From the NCBI GenBank assembly GCA_004554585.1, contig SFLH01000016.1:1-64000 (forward strand): 64,000 nt of DNA, read 5' to 3'. The notes under the pieces were generated by a model. The model saw only the letters and a program-made list of their open reading frames with translations, made no database searches and was not told where the DNA came from. The stretch comes from Clostridiales bacterium (GTDB lineage: Bacteria; Bacillota; Clostridia; Oscillospirales; Oscillospiraceae). The position numbers and the translations under genes were made by a program. The stretch's first letter is position 1, and each line of letters starts with the position of its first letter. Positions 15,727 through 24,350 of the stretch are shown piece after piece.

Positions 15727-17106
15727 ATGATCCATCAATACAAGCTCAACGGCTGCAACATCGTCCTGGACGTCTACAGCGGCTCGGTCCACCTGGTGGA
15801 CGAGGTGGCCTACGACATCATCGCCCTGTTTGAAACCACCCCCCCAGAGGAGATCGTGGCCCAGATGATGGCCAAGTACGGCCACCGGGACGACGTGGAC
15901 GAGGGGGAGATCCGGGAATGTCTGGCGGATATCCAGGCCCTCAAGGACGCGGGCAAGCTCTTTTCCCAGGACCTGTGGCGGGATGTGGAGCAGGAGGCCT
16001 TTGAGCACACCAAGCCCGTCCTCAAGGCCATGTGCCTGCACGTGGCCCACACCTGTAACCTCAACTGCGACTACTGCTTCGCCAGTCAGGGCAACTACCA
16101 CGGGGACCGGGCTCTCATGTCCTTCGAGGTGGGCAAGCAGGCCCTGGACTTTCTCATCGCCAACTCCGGCAGCCGGGTGAACCTGGAGGTGGACTTCTTC
16201 GGCGGCGAGCCCCTGATGAACTGGCAAGTGGTCAAGGACCTGGTAGCCTACGCCCGCAGCCAGGAGCCCATCCACCACAAGAACTTCCGCTTCACCCTCA
16301 CCACCAACGGCATGCTCCTGGACGACGAGGTCACCGACTTCTGCAACCGTGAGATGCACAACGTGGTCCTGAGCCTGGATGGGCGGAAGGAGGTCCACGA
16401 CCGCCTGCGGAAAAACCTGGCCGGCCTGGGCAGCTACGACATCATCGTGCCCAAGTTCCAGCGCTTCGTCCAGCGGCGGGGGGACCAGAGCTACTACATG
16501 CGGGGGACCTTCACCCACGACAACGTGGACTTCACCGAGGACATCTTCCACATGGCCGACCTGGGCTTCACCGAGCTGAGCATGGAGCCGGTGGTCAGTC
16601 CCCCCGGCGAGCCCTGGGCTCTGACGGAGGAGGACCTGCCCAAGCTCTTCCAGCAATATGAGATCCTGGCCAAGGAAATGCTGAAACGGGAGGAGGAGGG
16701 CCGTCCCTTCACCTTCTACCACTACATGCTGGACCTGGAGGGCGGCCCCTGCCTGCACAAGCGCATGTCCGGCTGCGGCTCGGGCACGGAGTATCTGGCG
16801 GTGACCCCTTGGGGCGAGCTCTTCCCCTGCCACCAGTTCGTCAACGACCCGGCCTACTCCATGGGCGACGTGTGGAAGGGGATCACCAACCAGGCCCTGG
16901 GGGAGAAGTTCCACCGCTGCAACGTGGTGGCAAACCCCGACTGCCGAGACTGCTGGGCCCGGCTCTACTGCGCCGGCGGGTGCGCGGCCAACGCCTACCA
17001 CGCCAGCGGCGACATCAACGGAACCTACGACTACGGCTGCCAGCTGTTCAAGAAACGGGTGGAGTGTGCCATCATGATTAAGGCCGTGCAGGCCCAGAAA
17101 GGATAA
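15727..17106 (+). CDS. scfB: SCIFF radical SAM maturase (thioether-forming)
   Basis: The 459-residue enzyme installs the thioether in the SCIFF peptide. The N-terminal ~90 residues are the peptide-recognition (RRE-type) domain. The radical SAM site is CNLNCDYCF near residue 110, binding the SAM-reducing [4Fe-4S] cluster; FFGGEPLMNW is the following GGE motif. The C-terminal SPASM region has many cysteines (CLHKRMSGCGSG, ELFPCHQF, CRDCWARLYCAGGC, DYGCQLFKKRVEC) for two auxiliary clusters. Length and order fit the family. It follows the peptide gene after a leaky terminator. Confidence 0.95.
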   Translation: MIHQYKLNGCNIVLDVYSGSVHLVDEVAYDIIALFETTPPEEIVAQMMAKYGHRDDVDEGEIRECLADIQALKDAGKLFSQDLWRDVEQEAFEHTKPVLKAMCLHVAHTCNLNCDYCFASQGNYHGDRALMSFEVGKQALDFLIANSGSRVNLEVDFFGGEPLMNWQVVKDLVAYARSQEPIHHKNFRFTLTTNGMLLDDEVTDFCNREMHNVVLSLDGRKEVHDRLRKNLAGLGSYDIIVPKFQRFVQRRGDQSYYMRGTFTHDNVDFTEDIFHMADLGFTELSMEPVVSPPGEPWALTEEDLPKLFQQYEILAKEMLKREEEGRPFTFYHYMLDLEGGPCLHKRMSGCGSGTEYLAVTPWGELFPCHQFVNDPAYSMGDVWKGITNQALGEKFHRCNVVANPDCRDCWARLYCAGGCAANAYHASGDINGTYDYGCQLFKKRVECAIMIKAVQAQKG

Positions 17107-17120
17107 GGAGGAACCCTGTC

Positions 17121-17330
17121 ATGGAACAAAAGAAAGTGACCTATATGGGAGCGGACACCCAGGACGTGACCGAGCAGCTGGAGGCGGGCAACGAGAAGAT
17201 GGCCGCCAAGGGCTGGCGGGAGTACCGGGTGGACATGCTCTCCTCCTCCACCGTCCGGGTGACTTATGTCCGGGGGGAGATTGAGGAGGAAGAGGAAGAC
17301 TTCCTCTCCATCGCCGACGAGGAACAGTGA
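17121..17330 (+). CDS. Small acidic protein, unknown
   Basis: The 69-residue protein has an acidic tail (EIEEEEEDFLSIADEEQ) and a compact N-terminal region with alternating hydrophobics (WREYRVDMLSSSTVRVTYV), probably a small beta structure. I do not recognise it. It starts 14 bases after the maturase stop behind aaggagg and is therefore part of the SCIFF transcript. No cysteines are present, so it is not another ranthipeptide. Confidence 0.6.
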   Translation: MEQKKVTYMGADTQDVTEQLEAGNEKMAAKGWREYRVDMLSSSTVRVTYVRGEIEEEEEDFLSIADEEQ

Positions 17331-17367
17331 CCGAAACGCCCTGCCCCCAGGGAGAAAGGAGCCAAAG

Positions 17368-17445
17368 ATGGTCATTGGACTGATCGTGGGCATTGTATTC
17401 ATCGCGATTGTGCTCTATGTTCAGAGCCGGAACAAAGACGAATAA
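17368..17445 (+). CDS. 25-residue single-span membrane peptide
   Basis: The frame encodes 25 residues, starting with MVIGLIVGIVFIAIVLYV (one membrane helix) and ending in a charged tail. It has a good ribosome site (gaaaggag, seven bases ahead). It lies between the acidic protein and the DUF218 gene, whose ATG follows two bases after its stop, so the three look coupled. I infer a real small membrane protein from the ribosome site, hydrophobicity and coupling; no homologue is known to me. Confidence 0.6.
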   Translation: MVIGLIVGIVFIAIVLYVQSRNKDE

Positions 17446-17446
17446 C

Positions 17447-18115
17447 ATGCAAAAAGAATCGACAAAAAAGAAGGGCCTTCGCCGGGTCCTGCTGGCCCTG
17501 GGCCTGGTATGCGCTCTGGCGGCGGCGGTGATCCTCATCCCCAACGCCTGTGTGGTCCTGTCCACCAAGGGCAAGATCCTCACCTTGGAGGACGCCCCCC
17601 CGGAAGAGGCAGACTGCATCCTGGTGCTGGGCTGCGGCGTGTATTCCGACGGCAGCCCCACCCCCATGCTCCGGGACCGGCTCAGCCGGGCGGTGGAGCT
17701 GTATCAGGCGGGCTGGGCGGGCAAGCTGCTCATGTCTGGGGACAACCGCAGCAAGTACTACAACGAGCTGGCCACCATGAACCGGGTGGCCCAGGAGATG
17801 GGGGCGCCCAAGGAGGACATCGTCCTGGACTACGCGGGCCTGTCCACCTATGACAGCCTCTACCGGGCCCGGGACATCTTTGGGGCCAAGCGGATCGTCA
17901 TCGTCACCCAGGAATACCACCTCTACCGTGCCCTCTACCTGGCCCAGGCCCTGGGGCTGGAGGCCTGGGGCGTGGCCGCCGACGGCCAGAACTACCGGGG
18001 CCAGACTATGCGGGACCTGCGGGAGATCTTAGCCCGGGACAAGGACATCCTCTCGGCCATCTTCCTGCCGGAGCCCGCCATTCTGGGGGACCCAGTTCCG
18101 CTGGAAGGCACCTGA
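17447..18115 (+). CDS. YdcF/SanA-like DUF218 protein
   Basis: The 222-residue protein has an N-terminal membrane segment (residues ~10-32) and a DUF218 domain. Family hallmarks are ADCILVLGCGVYSDGSPTPMLRDRL, LLMSGDN and VTQEYHLYRALYLAQ. E. coli relatives (SanA, ElyC, YdcF) act at the cell envelope, SanA affecting permeability to vancomycin, but the biochemical reaction is unsettled. It starts two bases after the small membrane peptide and ends just before a strong terminator, closing the SCIFF transcript. Confidence 0.8.
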   Translation: MQKESTKKKGLRRVLLALGLVCALAAAVILIPNACVVLSTKGKILTLEDAPPEEADCILVLGCGVYSDGSPTPMLRDRLSRAVELYQAGWAGKLLMSGDNRSKYYNELATMNRVAQEMGAPKEDIVLDYAGLSTYDSLYRARDIFGAKRIVIVTQEYHLYRALYLAQALGLEAWGVAADGQNYRGQTMRDLREILARDKDILSAIFLPEPAILGDPVPLEGT

Positions 18116-18120
18116 CACAG

Positions 18121-18163
18121 AAAAAACGGAGACCTCTGCACGGCAGAGGCCTCCGCTTTTTTT
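18121..18163. terminator. Convergent terminator
   Basis: The stem cggagacctctg / cagaggcctccg is flanked by A6 on one side and T7 on the other, serving both the SCIFF transcript and the oppositely oriented M56 gene. Confidence 0.85.
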
Positions 18164-18188
18164 GTTTGTTGCGGTGGAGCAGGGGAAG

Positions 18189-19835
18189 TTAGGACAGAGC
18201 GGCCCGATAGGCCCCCGCGTCCGCCCGCAGCTGGGCGTAGGCGTCCTGGAATGCCTCCTGGTCCATGGTGTCTGTTTTTTGGTCGAAGACGGCCAGCACC
18301 TGGCCGCCCTGCTGCCAGGTGACCGTTTTGGCGTTGTCCACCAAGTCCAGGAAGAGGGTGGACACGTCCAGCAGATAGGCCATGAGCAGGGGGTCCTCCT
18401 GAGAGGCGGGCTGTTCCAGATAGATGGTGATGCCATAGGGTTCGGCGGAGGTCTGCAGGGAGAAGGTGTAGGACCCCGCCACCGCCGACAGGTGCAGGGC
18501 CTCCAAAATGGCCCCGCAGGCGCTGTTGTTGCCGAGATAGGGGGTGGCCAGACTGCGGACCTGGTCGGCCAGGTCCTGGGTGAGGTACTGGTTCAGGTCC
18601 CCCCGCCACCGGGCGTAGTCCTGGGACAGGGCCAGGGAAGAGCTGCCCGAAGCCACCTTCACCGTGGCGGAATACCCGTCGTGGTTGACCCGGACCAGCC
18701 GCGTAGAGGGCGTGTCCTGGAGATAGAACACCGTCCCGCCGGTCTGGCTGGTCAGCACCACATCTCCGTCCTGGGGGGTGAGGCGCTCTGCGGTGGTGTA
18801 AGGCCCTTGGACCACCTCTTTCAGCAGAGGGATGAGGGCGTCCAGGCTCTCTTCTGGCAGTTCCACCGGCAGGCCGCCGTCCAGGACGTAGGCGCTGGTG
18901 ATGGACACCCCGTCCAGCTGCCTGCCATGGTCGCCGGGGTTGGAGAGGATGAGCACCACCGTCAGGGCGCAGACCGCTAGGGCCACCAGAGCCACCAGCA
19001 GGGGCGGGCGCTTGAACTCCAGCACGTGGTGGATGCGGTGCTTGGTCTCCGTCTCGGCAAAGGCCAGGGCCCCGGCCTGGCAGGGGGGCGGGGTCTGGCC
19101 CAGCCGAAGCAGGGTCTCCGCGTACCCCGCCCGCTCCTGGGGGGAAAAATCGCGGATGACCGCCTGGTCGCAGGCCACCTCCAAATCCCGGCAGAACAGC
19201 CGGTAGGCCAGGTGGATCACCGGGTTCCACCAGTGCAGGGCTAAGGCCAGAAAGGCCAGCAGCTTGGCCCAGTGGTCCCGCCGGCGCAGATGGGCCCGCT
19301 CATGGAGCAGCACATAGCACCGGGCCTGCCCGGTGAGCTCTGCGGGCAGATAGATCCGGGGCCGGACCCACCCCAACAGGAAGGGGGCGGGGATCTGATC
19401 GCTCTCCCAGACACCCGGCTCCGCCGGCACCGCCTCGGCCACCTGCCGGCGGAGCCGGCGGGCAGACCAGAGGGCCCACAGCAGCACACCCGCCGACCCG
19501 GCCCCCCAGAGGGCCAGAACCAGGGGAGCCGGGTCAACGTCCTGCGCCGGGGCAGGGCTGTCCTGGACGGCGGGCAGCTCTGCCGCCGGGGCCTCCGCCG
19601 CTGGGGCGGGGGAGAGAATGGGGGCAGTGATCTCCTGGACCGTCGGCACCGCCGGCAGGCTCACCGGGAGGGACAGCCCCACCGGGCAGACCAGCCGGAG
19701 AAAGACCGCCAGCCACAGCAGGCAGGTGATCCACCGGGGGGCTTTTTTCAAAAAGAGCCGCAGCACCAGCACCGCCAGGGCGCCCACGGTGGCGGCGGCG
19801 GACATGGTCAGCAGGGTGTGCAGCAGTTCATCCAT
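18189..19835 (-). CDS. BlaR1-like M56 metallopeptidase sensor (second copy)
   Basis: The 548-residue protein is an M56 membrane metallopeptidase. Two N-terminal helices (residues ~10-60), a Pro/Ala-rich linker and a third helix (~105-125) precede the cytoplasmic zinc-peptidase domain with HERAH (zinc ligands and catalytic Glu) and the distal EVACDQAVI motif. A fourth helix (~275) is followed by a ~250-residue extracellular domain. Unlike BlaR1 it lacks a penicillin-binding SxxK/KTG domain, so the signal is not evidently a beta-lactam. The ATG at 19835 overlaps the end of the first copy. Confidence 0.85.
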   Translation of the reverse strand: MDELLHTLLTMSAAATVGALAVLVLRLFLKKAPRWITCLLWLAVFLRLVCPVGLSLPVSLPAVPTVQEITAPILSPAPAAEAPAAELPAVQDSPAPAQDVDPAPLVLALWGAGSAGVLLWALWSARRLRRQVAEAVPAEPGVWESDQIPAPFLLGWVRPRIYLPAELTGQARCYVLLHERAHLRRRDHWAKLLAFLALALHWWNPVIHLAYRLFCRDLEVACDQAVIRDFSPQERAGYAETLLRLGQTPPPCQAGALAFAETETKHRIHHVLEFKRPPLLVALVALAVCALTVVLILSNPGDHGRQLDGVSITSAYVLDGGLPVELPEESLDALIPLLKEVVQGPYTTAERLTPQDGDVVLTSQTGGTVFYLQDTPSTRLVRVNHDGYSATVKVASGSSSLALSQDYARWRGDLNQYLTQDLADQVRSLATPYLGNNSACGAILEALHLSAVAGSYTFSLQTSAEPYGITIYLEQPASQEDPLLMAYLLDVSTLFLDLVDNAKTVTWQQGGQVLAVFDQKTDTMDQEAFQDAYAQLRADAGAYRAALS

Positions 19836-22200
19836 GGAGATCACCTTCCCATTCGTAGAGGTTTACCAGGTCGTCCCGGTCCATGCCGGGGTAGAAATAG
19901 ACATCGTCGTTGGAGGAGGCCACCTTGGGGGCCAGCTTTACCAGCCAGGCCAGGTGCCAGGGGTGGGTGTTATCCCAGTCCCAGAAGGCCAGGTAGAGGG
20001 CGTCCTGGGTCTCATACAGGCGGTAGCCGGTGTCGGCCTCGGACCACAGGCTGTGGTCGGCGTATTCCGCCAGGCCGTCCTCGAGGGTGTCGGGGTCATA
20101 GGGCCGGTAGAGGTACCAGGCTTCCTGGACGGCCTCTTCCGGCAGCAGGGCGTCAGCGGGGTGTCCGGCGGGGACGGGGTCCCGGTCCGTGAGGGCCTCA
20201 GAGCGCCAGGCGCGGAGGTATGTGCGCAGGTCCTGATCCAAGTCCGGCGGCCCCCACAGGGTGGCAAACTGGGGGGAGAAGAGGAATTCTCCGGCGGTCT
20301 CGCTCAGGGAGACATAGGGAGCGTCCAGCCGGTGGAGAGAGAAGTCCTCGCTCTGATAAAGGACTTGCTCCACGTCATAAGCGGGCTGGAACATCCCGGC
20401 ATAGGCGGAGGAACAACAGACATAATAGGGCAGGGACAGGCAGTTCCACCACCCCAGGTGCCGCTGGGAATAGAGGTAGGAAAACTCGTCCAGGGTGCAG
20501 GTAGACAGCCCATCCCGGGGCAGGCTGGCCCGGTCCACCCGCAGGCCCACGCCGGTGTCGGGGAAGACCCAGCCTGCCTGATCTAGCTCAGGTACCAGGG
20601 CCAGGAGAAGGAGGCACCGCTGGGCCAGGTCTTGCTGGAGCCTGCCATCGACCTCGGGCGTCTGGTCGGGCAGCAGGACCAAGGTCTGGCGGCCATCGTA
20701 CTCTGCCTGGAGCTGGATGGTGTACGGTCCCACCAGCTCCTGGACGCCCAGCGCGTCCAGCAGGGCTTTCGCACCCTCCAGATCCTCCGCGCCCTTGGGG
20801 GCCAGGGCGTAGACCTCCTGGGCGGAGGGGTCGCCGGTGAGGACCTCGGCAGCCCGATACCAGCTGATCCAGCGGAGATAAACGGTGTTGCCGTCTATGG
20901 TATGGTAGTCACTGTACTTTCCGTTCAGGACGGCCTGCCGGAAGGTGGTTTCCTCCCCCTGCTGCCGCACCTGGACCAGGTAGGGCGGGAAGAGGCGGTA
21001 AGACACACTGCTGTCGTCCGGGTGGCTGAGCAGGATGGTCCCCTCGGGCAGCCCGGGGTCGTCACAGGAGACATAAGCGCTGCGCTTGGTGTCCTCCAGC
21101 AGGGCAGCCAGGGGCTGGACCAAACTCTCCGGGAGAGGGACTTCCTCCCCCTGGCAGATCATGGCTCCCTGGGTCACCCGGTGCCAGTCAACCCGGACTC
21201 CGTCGGCCTCCGGGTTGACGGCAAACACCGTCCCCGCCAGCAGGCAGAGGACCAGGGCGGTGGCCAGGACCCCCGCCGCCGGGCGTTTATAGGACAGCAG
21301 CAGGGCAATGCGCGCCTTGGCGTCCTCCTCCCCAAAGGCCAGGGGGAGGGCGGCGGGCACGCCGGGCTCCCGGGACAGGTGGAGCAGGGCCTGGGCATAG
21401 CCGGCGGTCTCCTCCGGGGCCTCCTTGGGCAGGCGGCGGAGGACGGCCTGGTCACAGGCAGTCTCCAGGTCCAGGCAGAGCAGGCGATAGGCCACCCACA
21501 GCACGGGGTTGAACCAGTGGAAACACAGCAGCAGATAGGCCAGGGGTTTGACAATGCAGTCCCCCCGGCGGATGTGGGCCCGTTCGTGCAGGAGAACATA
21601 GCGCTTCTCCTGGGGCGACAGGGACGGGGTGAGGTAGATTTTGGGCCGGAAGATCCCCAGCACAAAGGGGGAGGGAATCCGGTCGCTCTCGTAGACATTG
21701 TCCTCTACCAGCACCGCCTCCGCCACCCGGCGGCGCAGGCGCAGGTAGGAGACCAGCCCCCAAACAAGCCCCACGATGGTTCCCGCCAGCCAGACGGCGA
21801 AGAGAATGGCCCAGGGGGTCCCGTCCTCCTGGGTGGGAGCCGGGACGGTCTCGTTGGTGGTGTCAGGTGGAGTGAAGTCGGTCGCTTCCTCCGTGGCGGC
21901 GGGGGCGGATTCTGTGGGTGTGGTCTCCGGGACTTCTACCGGCGGAATCTCCAAGGGGGAGGGCCGGGAGGAGGTCAGGACGAACTGGGCCGCCGACCCG
22001 TCGGCCACCCCCTGGGGCACCAGACTCACCGGCAGGGACAGGCTCACCGGGCAGGCCATGCGGAACAGAACCACCAGCCACAGCAGGCACACCAGGGCCC
22101 GGGGGGCTTTGTACAGGAAGAAGTGGACCACCATCACGCCCAGGGCCGCTATGGCGGCGGCCAGGCTCATGGTGAAGAGGGTGGTGCAGAAGAGTTCCAT
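19828..22200 (-). CDS. BlaR1-like M56 metallopeptidase sensor (first copy)
   Basis: The 790-residue paralogue of the downstream sensor has the same N-terminal plan: membrane helices, a Thr/Pro-rich linker (residues ~80-140), then the M56 site HERAH and ETACDQAVL. After the last helix (~330) come ~450 residues of extracellular sequence with several Cys (CDDPG, WWNCLSL, YVCCSS). No transpeptidase motifs are seen. In BlaR1 systems ligand binding outside activates the inner protease, which leads to cleavage of BlaI. It follows the blaI-like gene by 21 bases with ribosome site aaaggagg. Confidence 0.85.
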   Translation of the reverse strand: MELFCTTLFTMSLAAAIAALGVMVVHFFLYKAPRALVCLLWLVVLFRMACPVSLSLPVSLVPQGVADGSAAQFVLTSSRPSPLEIPPVEVPETTPTESAPAATEEATDFTPPDTTNETVPAPTQEDGTPWAILFAVWLAGTIVGLVWGLVSYLRLRRRVAEAVLVEDNVYESDRIPSPFVLGIFRPKIYLTPSLSPQEKRYVLLHERAHIRRGDCIVKPLAYLLLCFHWFNPVLWVAYRLLCLDLETACDQAVLRRLPKEAPEETAGYAQALLHLSREPGVPAALPLAFGEEDAKARIALLLSYKRPAAGVLATALVLCLLAGTVFAVNPEADGVRVDWHRVTQGAMICQGEEVPLPESLVQPLAALLEDTKRSAYVSCDDPGLPEGTILLSHPDDSSVSYRLFPPYLVQVRQQGEETTFRQAVLNGKYSDYHTIDGNTVYLRWISWYRAAEVLTGDPSAQEVYALAPKGAEDLEGAKALLDALGVQELVGPYTIQLQAEYDGRQTLVLLPDQTPEVDGRLQQDLAQRCLLLLALVPELDQAGWVFPDTGVGLRVDRASLPRDGLSTCTLDEFSYLYSQRHLGWWNCLSLPYYVCCSSAYAGMFQPAYDVEQVLYQSEDFSLHRLDAPYVSLSETAGEFLFSPQFATLWGPPDLDQDLRTYLRAWRSEALTDRDPVPAGHPADALLPEEAVQEAWYLYRPYDPDTLEDGLAEYADHSLWSEADTGYRLYETQDALYLAFWDWDNTHPWHLAWLVKLAPKVASSNDDVYFYPGMDRDDLVNLYEWEGDLHG

Positions 22201-22221
22201 AAGGACCTCCTTTCCCGGGGG

Positions 22222-22590
22222 TCAGTGGCGCTGGCGGTAGGCAGCCAGCATTTCTTCAATCTCTGCAGCCTCCTGGTCGGTGACGGTACCCGCCTGGAGA
22301 AAGGCGGCCAGGAAGCTGGGCAGGGAGCCGTGGAAGGAGCGCTGCAAGACCTCCTGTCCGTCGGCCCGCTGGACCTCGGCCCGGTCCACCAGAGCGGTGA
22401 CCTCGGCGGCCTCGTTTTTCAGATAACCCTTGTCGCTCAAACGCTTGATCACGGTATAGGTGGTGGTGCGCTTCCAGCCCAAGTGGTCCGCGGCCAGCTT
22501 GCACAGCTGGGCGGAGGACACCGGCTGGGCGTCCCACACCAGCTCCAGCAGCCGATGGTCGGCCAGGGAGAGGGGGGCGGTGGGTTTCAT
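22222..22590 (-). CDS. BlaI/MecI-family repressor
   Basis: The 122-residue protein is a winged-helix repressor of the BlaI/MecI family. The DNA-binding part covers residues ~5-75 (LVWDAQPVSSAQLCKL, GWKRTTTYTVIKRLSDKGYL) and the rest is the helical dimerisation region that the partner M56 protease system disables. The ATG at 22590 is correctly spaced from aggagg. It heads an operon with two M56 sensors; dyads in its promoter are the likely self-regulatory operators. No beta-lactamase gene is adjacent. Confidence 0.92.
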   Translation of the reverse strand: MKPTAPLSLADHRLLELVWDAQPVSSAQLCKLAADHLGWKRTTTYTVIKRLSDKGYLKNEAAEVTALVDRAEVQRADGQEVLQRSFHGSLPSFLAAFLQAGTVTDQEAAEIEEMLAAYRQRH

Positions 22591-22610
22591 GGGGATCACC
22601 TCCTATAGCA

Positions 22611-22649
22611 GTCTAACCCTTTAGACACCTTTAGTCTAATCGATTAGAC
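22611..22649 (-). promoter_or_regulatory. Two dyad operators for the BlaI-like repressor
   Basis: The perfect 16-bp palindrome gtctaatcgattagac (22634-22649) lies in the promoter spacer and -10 region. A second dyad gtctaa-ccct-ttagac (22611-22626) lies just downstream of the transcription start. Centres are 23 bp apart, about two helical turns, fitting two cooperating dimers. Confidence 0.8.
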
Positions 22650-22661
22650 AGCCTTTGTCAA
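22633..22661 (-). promoter_or_regulatory. Promoter of the BlaI/M56 operon
   Basis: On the minus strand TTGACA and TAGACT are 17 bases apart. The operator palindrome overlaps the spacer and -10 box, so repressor binding should block RNA polymerase. Confidence 0.8.
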
Positions 22662-22671
22662 GAGATTTGCA

Positions 22672-22699
22672 CAAAAAAAGTCCTCCCGGTACGGGAGGA
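22672..22699 (-). terminator. Minus-strand terminator
   Basis: The stem cctcccg / cgggagg is followed on the minus strand by a T7 run. It insulates the BlaI promoter from transcripts arriving from the methyltransferase side. Confidence 0.65.
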
Positions 22700-23127
22700 A
22701 AACTTGTGTCCAAAGAAGCGCAGGAACCCTGCCGTGCTGCATACGATTGCGGCCCCAGCAAAGGCCGTCTGCACTTTCCCCCATCCGTCCTGACCACAGA
22801 GGAAACGCTGCCTTCCGCCGTCCCCACCCAAAGGGTCCCATCTCCCGGCCCCAGCCGCCCAATCGGTGGGCGGCTCGCCTTAGGAGCCTTTCGCTGAGCG
22901 GGCCGCAGGCCGCTTACGCCGACAGAACATCTCTCATTCCCGTTTACACAAACCAGAGAAGGGGAGCGTGAGGGGAGGAACCTCCTCCCCTCACCCCCGG
23001 GGTCCAGGGGCCGTAGCCCCTGGTGCTCTTTCGGCTGGGCTTTCTCCAGAGAAAGCCCAGGCCCCCGCGGCAGCGGCCCCCCGGGAGGGGGACCCTCCCC
23101 AGTCTCACCCACTGTGGGTGTCTTTCC
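22700..23127. other. Gene-free stretch with a chain of perfect hairpins
   Basis: I see no convincing gene in these ~430 bases. From 22965 to 23125 successive inverted repeats follow one another: gaggggagg/cctcccctc, ccaggggc/gcccctgg, ctgggctttct/agaaagcccag and cacccac/gtgggtg. The last of these touch the 3' end of the minus-strand methyltransferase gene. The block could be a structured RNA, a 3' UTR or a palindromic intergenic repeat; copies elsewhere in the genome would decide. Confidence 0.5.
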
Positions 23128-24219
23128 TCAAACAATCTGGAAAAGGTAGAATTTCAGGTACTCCGTCTCCGGCACCCCCCACAAAATAGGGTGGTCCGGC
23201 GCCTGCCGCCGCTCCTCGATCTGCCGCAGGGAGACAGCGGCGTCGGCGGCGGCCTCCCAAAGCATCTGTCGGAAGAGGGTGGGGGTCATGAAGTGGGAGC
23301 AGGAGCAGGTGGCCAGATACCCGCCCCGGGGCAGCAGCTTCATGGCCTTCAAATTGATCTCCTTGTACCCCCGGAAGGCGTTTTTCACCGTGGCCCCGCT
23401 CTTGGTGAAGGCGGGGGGGTCCAGGATGATGAAGTCATAGGGATGCCCCTTCTCCTTGGCCAGGTCGGTGAGCAGGTCAAAGACGTTGGCCTGGACCACA
23501 TCCACCTTGTCCGCCAGGCCGTTGCGGGCGGCGTTGCGGCGGGTGAGGGCCACGGCCTCCTGGGAGATGTCCACCGCCGTGACGTGGGCGGCCCCGGCCT
23601 TGGCGCAGTTGAGGGCAAAGGCTCCGGTGTGGGTGCAGCAGTCCAGCACCCGGCGGCCGGGGGCCAAGGCGGCGGCGGCCCGGCGGTTGTATTTCTGGTC
23701 CAGGAAGAAGCCGGTCTTCTGGCCGTGAATGTAGTCCACCTCATAGTCGATGCCGTTCTCGGTGAGGATGAGCTGGCCGTCCAGGTCGGTGGCCAGGCCG
23801 GGCAGGGGGTAAAAGCCGGTGTGCTGGGGCAGGCCCTCCTTTTCCCGCAGGGGGGAGTCGCTGCGCTCGTAAATGGCCCGCAGCTGGATGCCGTCCTCGG
23901 CCAAGAGCTCCCGCAGCAGGGGGTAGAGCAGGTCCTTGCGCACCTCCATGCCCAGGGAAAGGACCTCGGTGACCAGGATGTCCCCGAACAGGTCGGCGGT
24001 GAGACCGGGGAAGTGGTCGGCCTCCCCGAAGATCAGCCGGCAGCAGCCGAAGTCGGGGCCCATGACGGTCTTGCGGTAGTCGATGGCATACCGCAGCCGC
24101 CGGCGCCAGAAGGCCTCGTCAAAGCGGTCGTTGGTGTTGCGGGAGAGCAGGCGGACGCGGATTTTTGAGTGGTCATTGAGAAAGCCGGCCCCCAGCCAGC
24201 GGCCCTTCTGGGAGACCAC
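23128..24219 (-). CDS. RlmI-like class I SAM-dependent rRNA methyltransferase, 5' end disrupted
   Basis: The open frame encodes an RlmI/YccW-type 23S rRNA (cytosine-5) methyltransferase. SAM-binding motif VLDCCTHTGAFAL, DISQEAVALTRRNA and the catalytic-side LDPPAF are intact, and LATCSCSHFM supplies the second motif. The RNA-binding PUA domain starts upstream of the listed GTG: the same frame reads RAGHPWVYGAE and NGDIVDVVSQKGRW but has no start codon before a stop. A good ATG with ribosome site (aaggagg) lies at 24317 in another frame and begins MATRPYP, like family N termini. Some bases therefore seem to be missing between about 24280 and 24305. Confidence 0.75.
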   Translation of the reverse strand: MVSQKGRWLGAGFLNDHSKIRVRLLSRNTNDRFDEAFWRRRLRYAIDYRKTVMGPDFGCCRLIFGEADHFPGLTADLFGDILVTEVLSLGMEVRKDLLYPLLRELLAEDGIQLRAIYERSDSPLREKEGLPQHTGFYPLPGLATDLDGQLILTENGIDYEVDYIHGQKTGFFLDQKYNRRAAAALAPGRRVLDCCTHTGAFALNCAKAGAAHVTAVDISQEAVALTRRNAARNGLADKVDVVQANVFDLLTDLAKEKGHPYDFIILDPPAFTKSGATVKNAFRGYKEINLKAMKLLPRGGYLATCSCSHFMTPTLFRQMLWEAAADAAVSLRQIEERRQAPDHPILWGVPETEYLKFYLFQIV

Positions 24220-24350
24220 ATCGACGATGTCTCCATTGGCACAGGGGCGGTCCGGGCCGGTGGTCTCGGCGCCGTAGACCCAGGGGTGGCCGGCGCGGGA
24301 TAGGGACGTGTGGCCATGGATGGGGCCTCCTTAGTAAGAAATGAAGGGGA

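Noticed and set aside
20632..22608. 658-codon plus-strand frame opposite the M56 gene
   Set aside because: Antisense shadow with Gly/Gln/His-rich composition; the minus strand carries clear M56 motifs.
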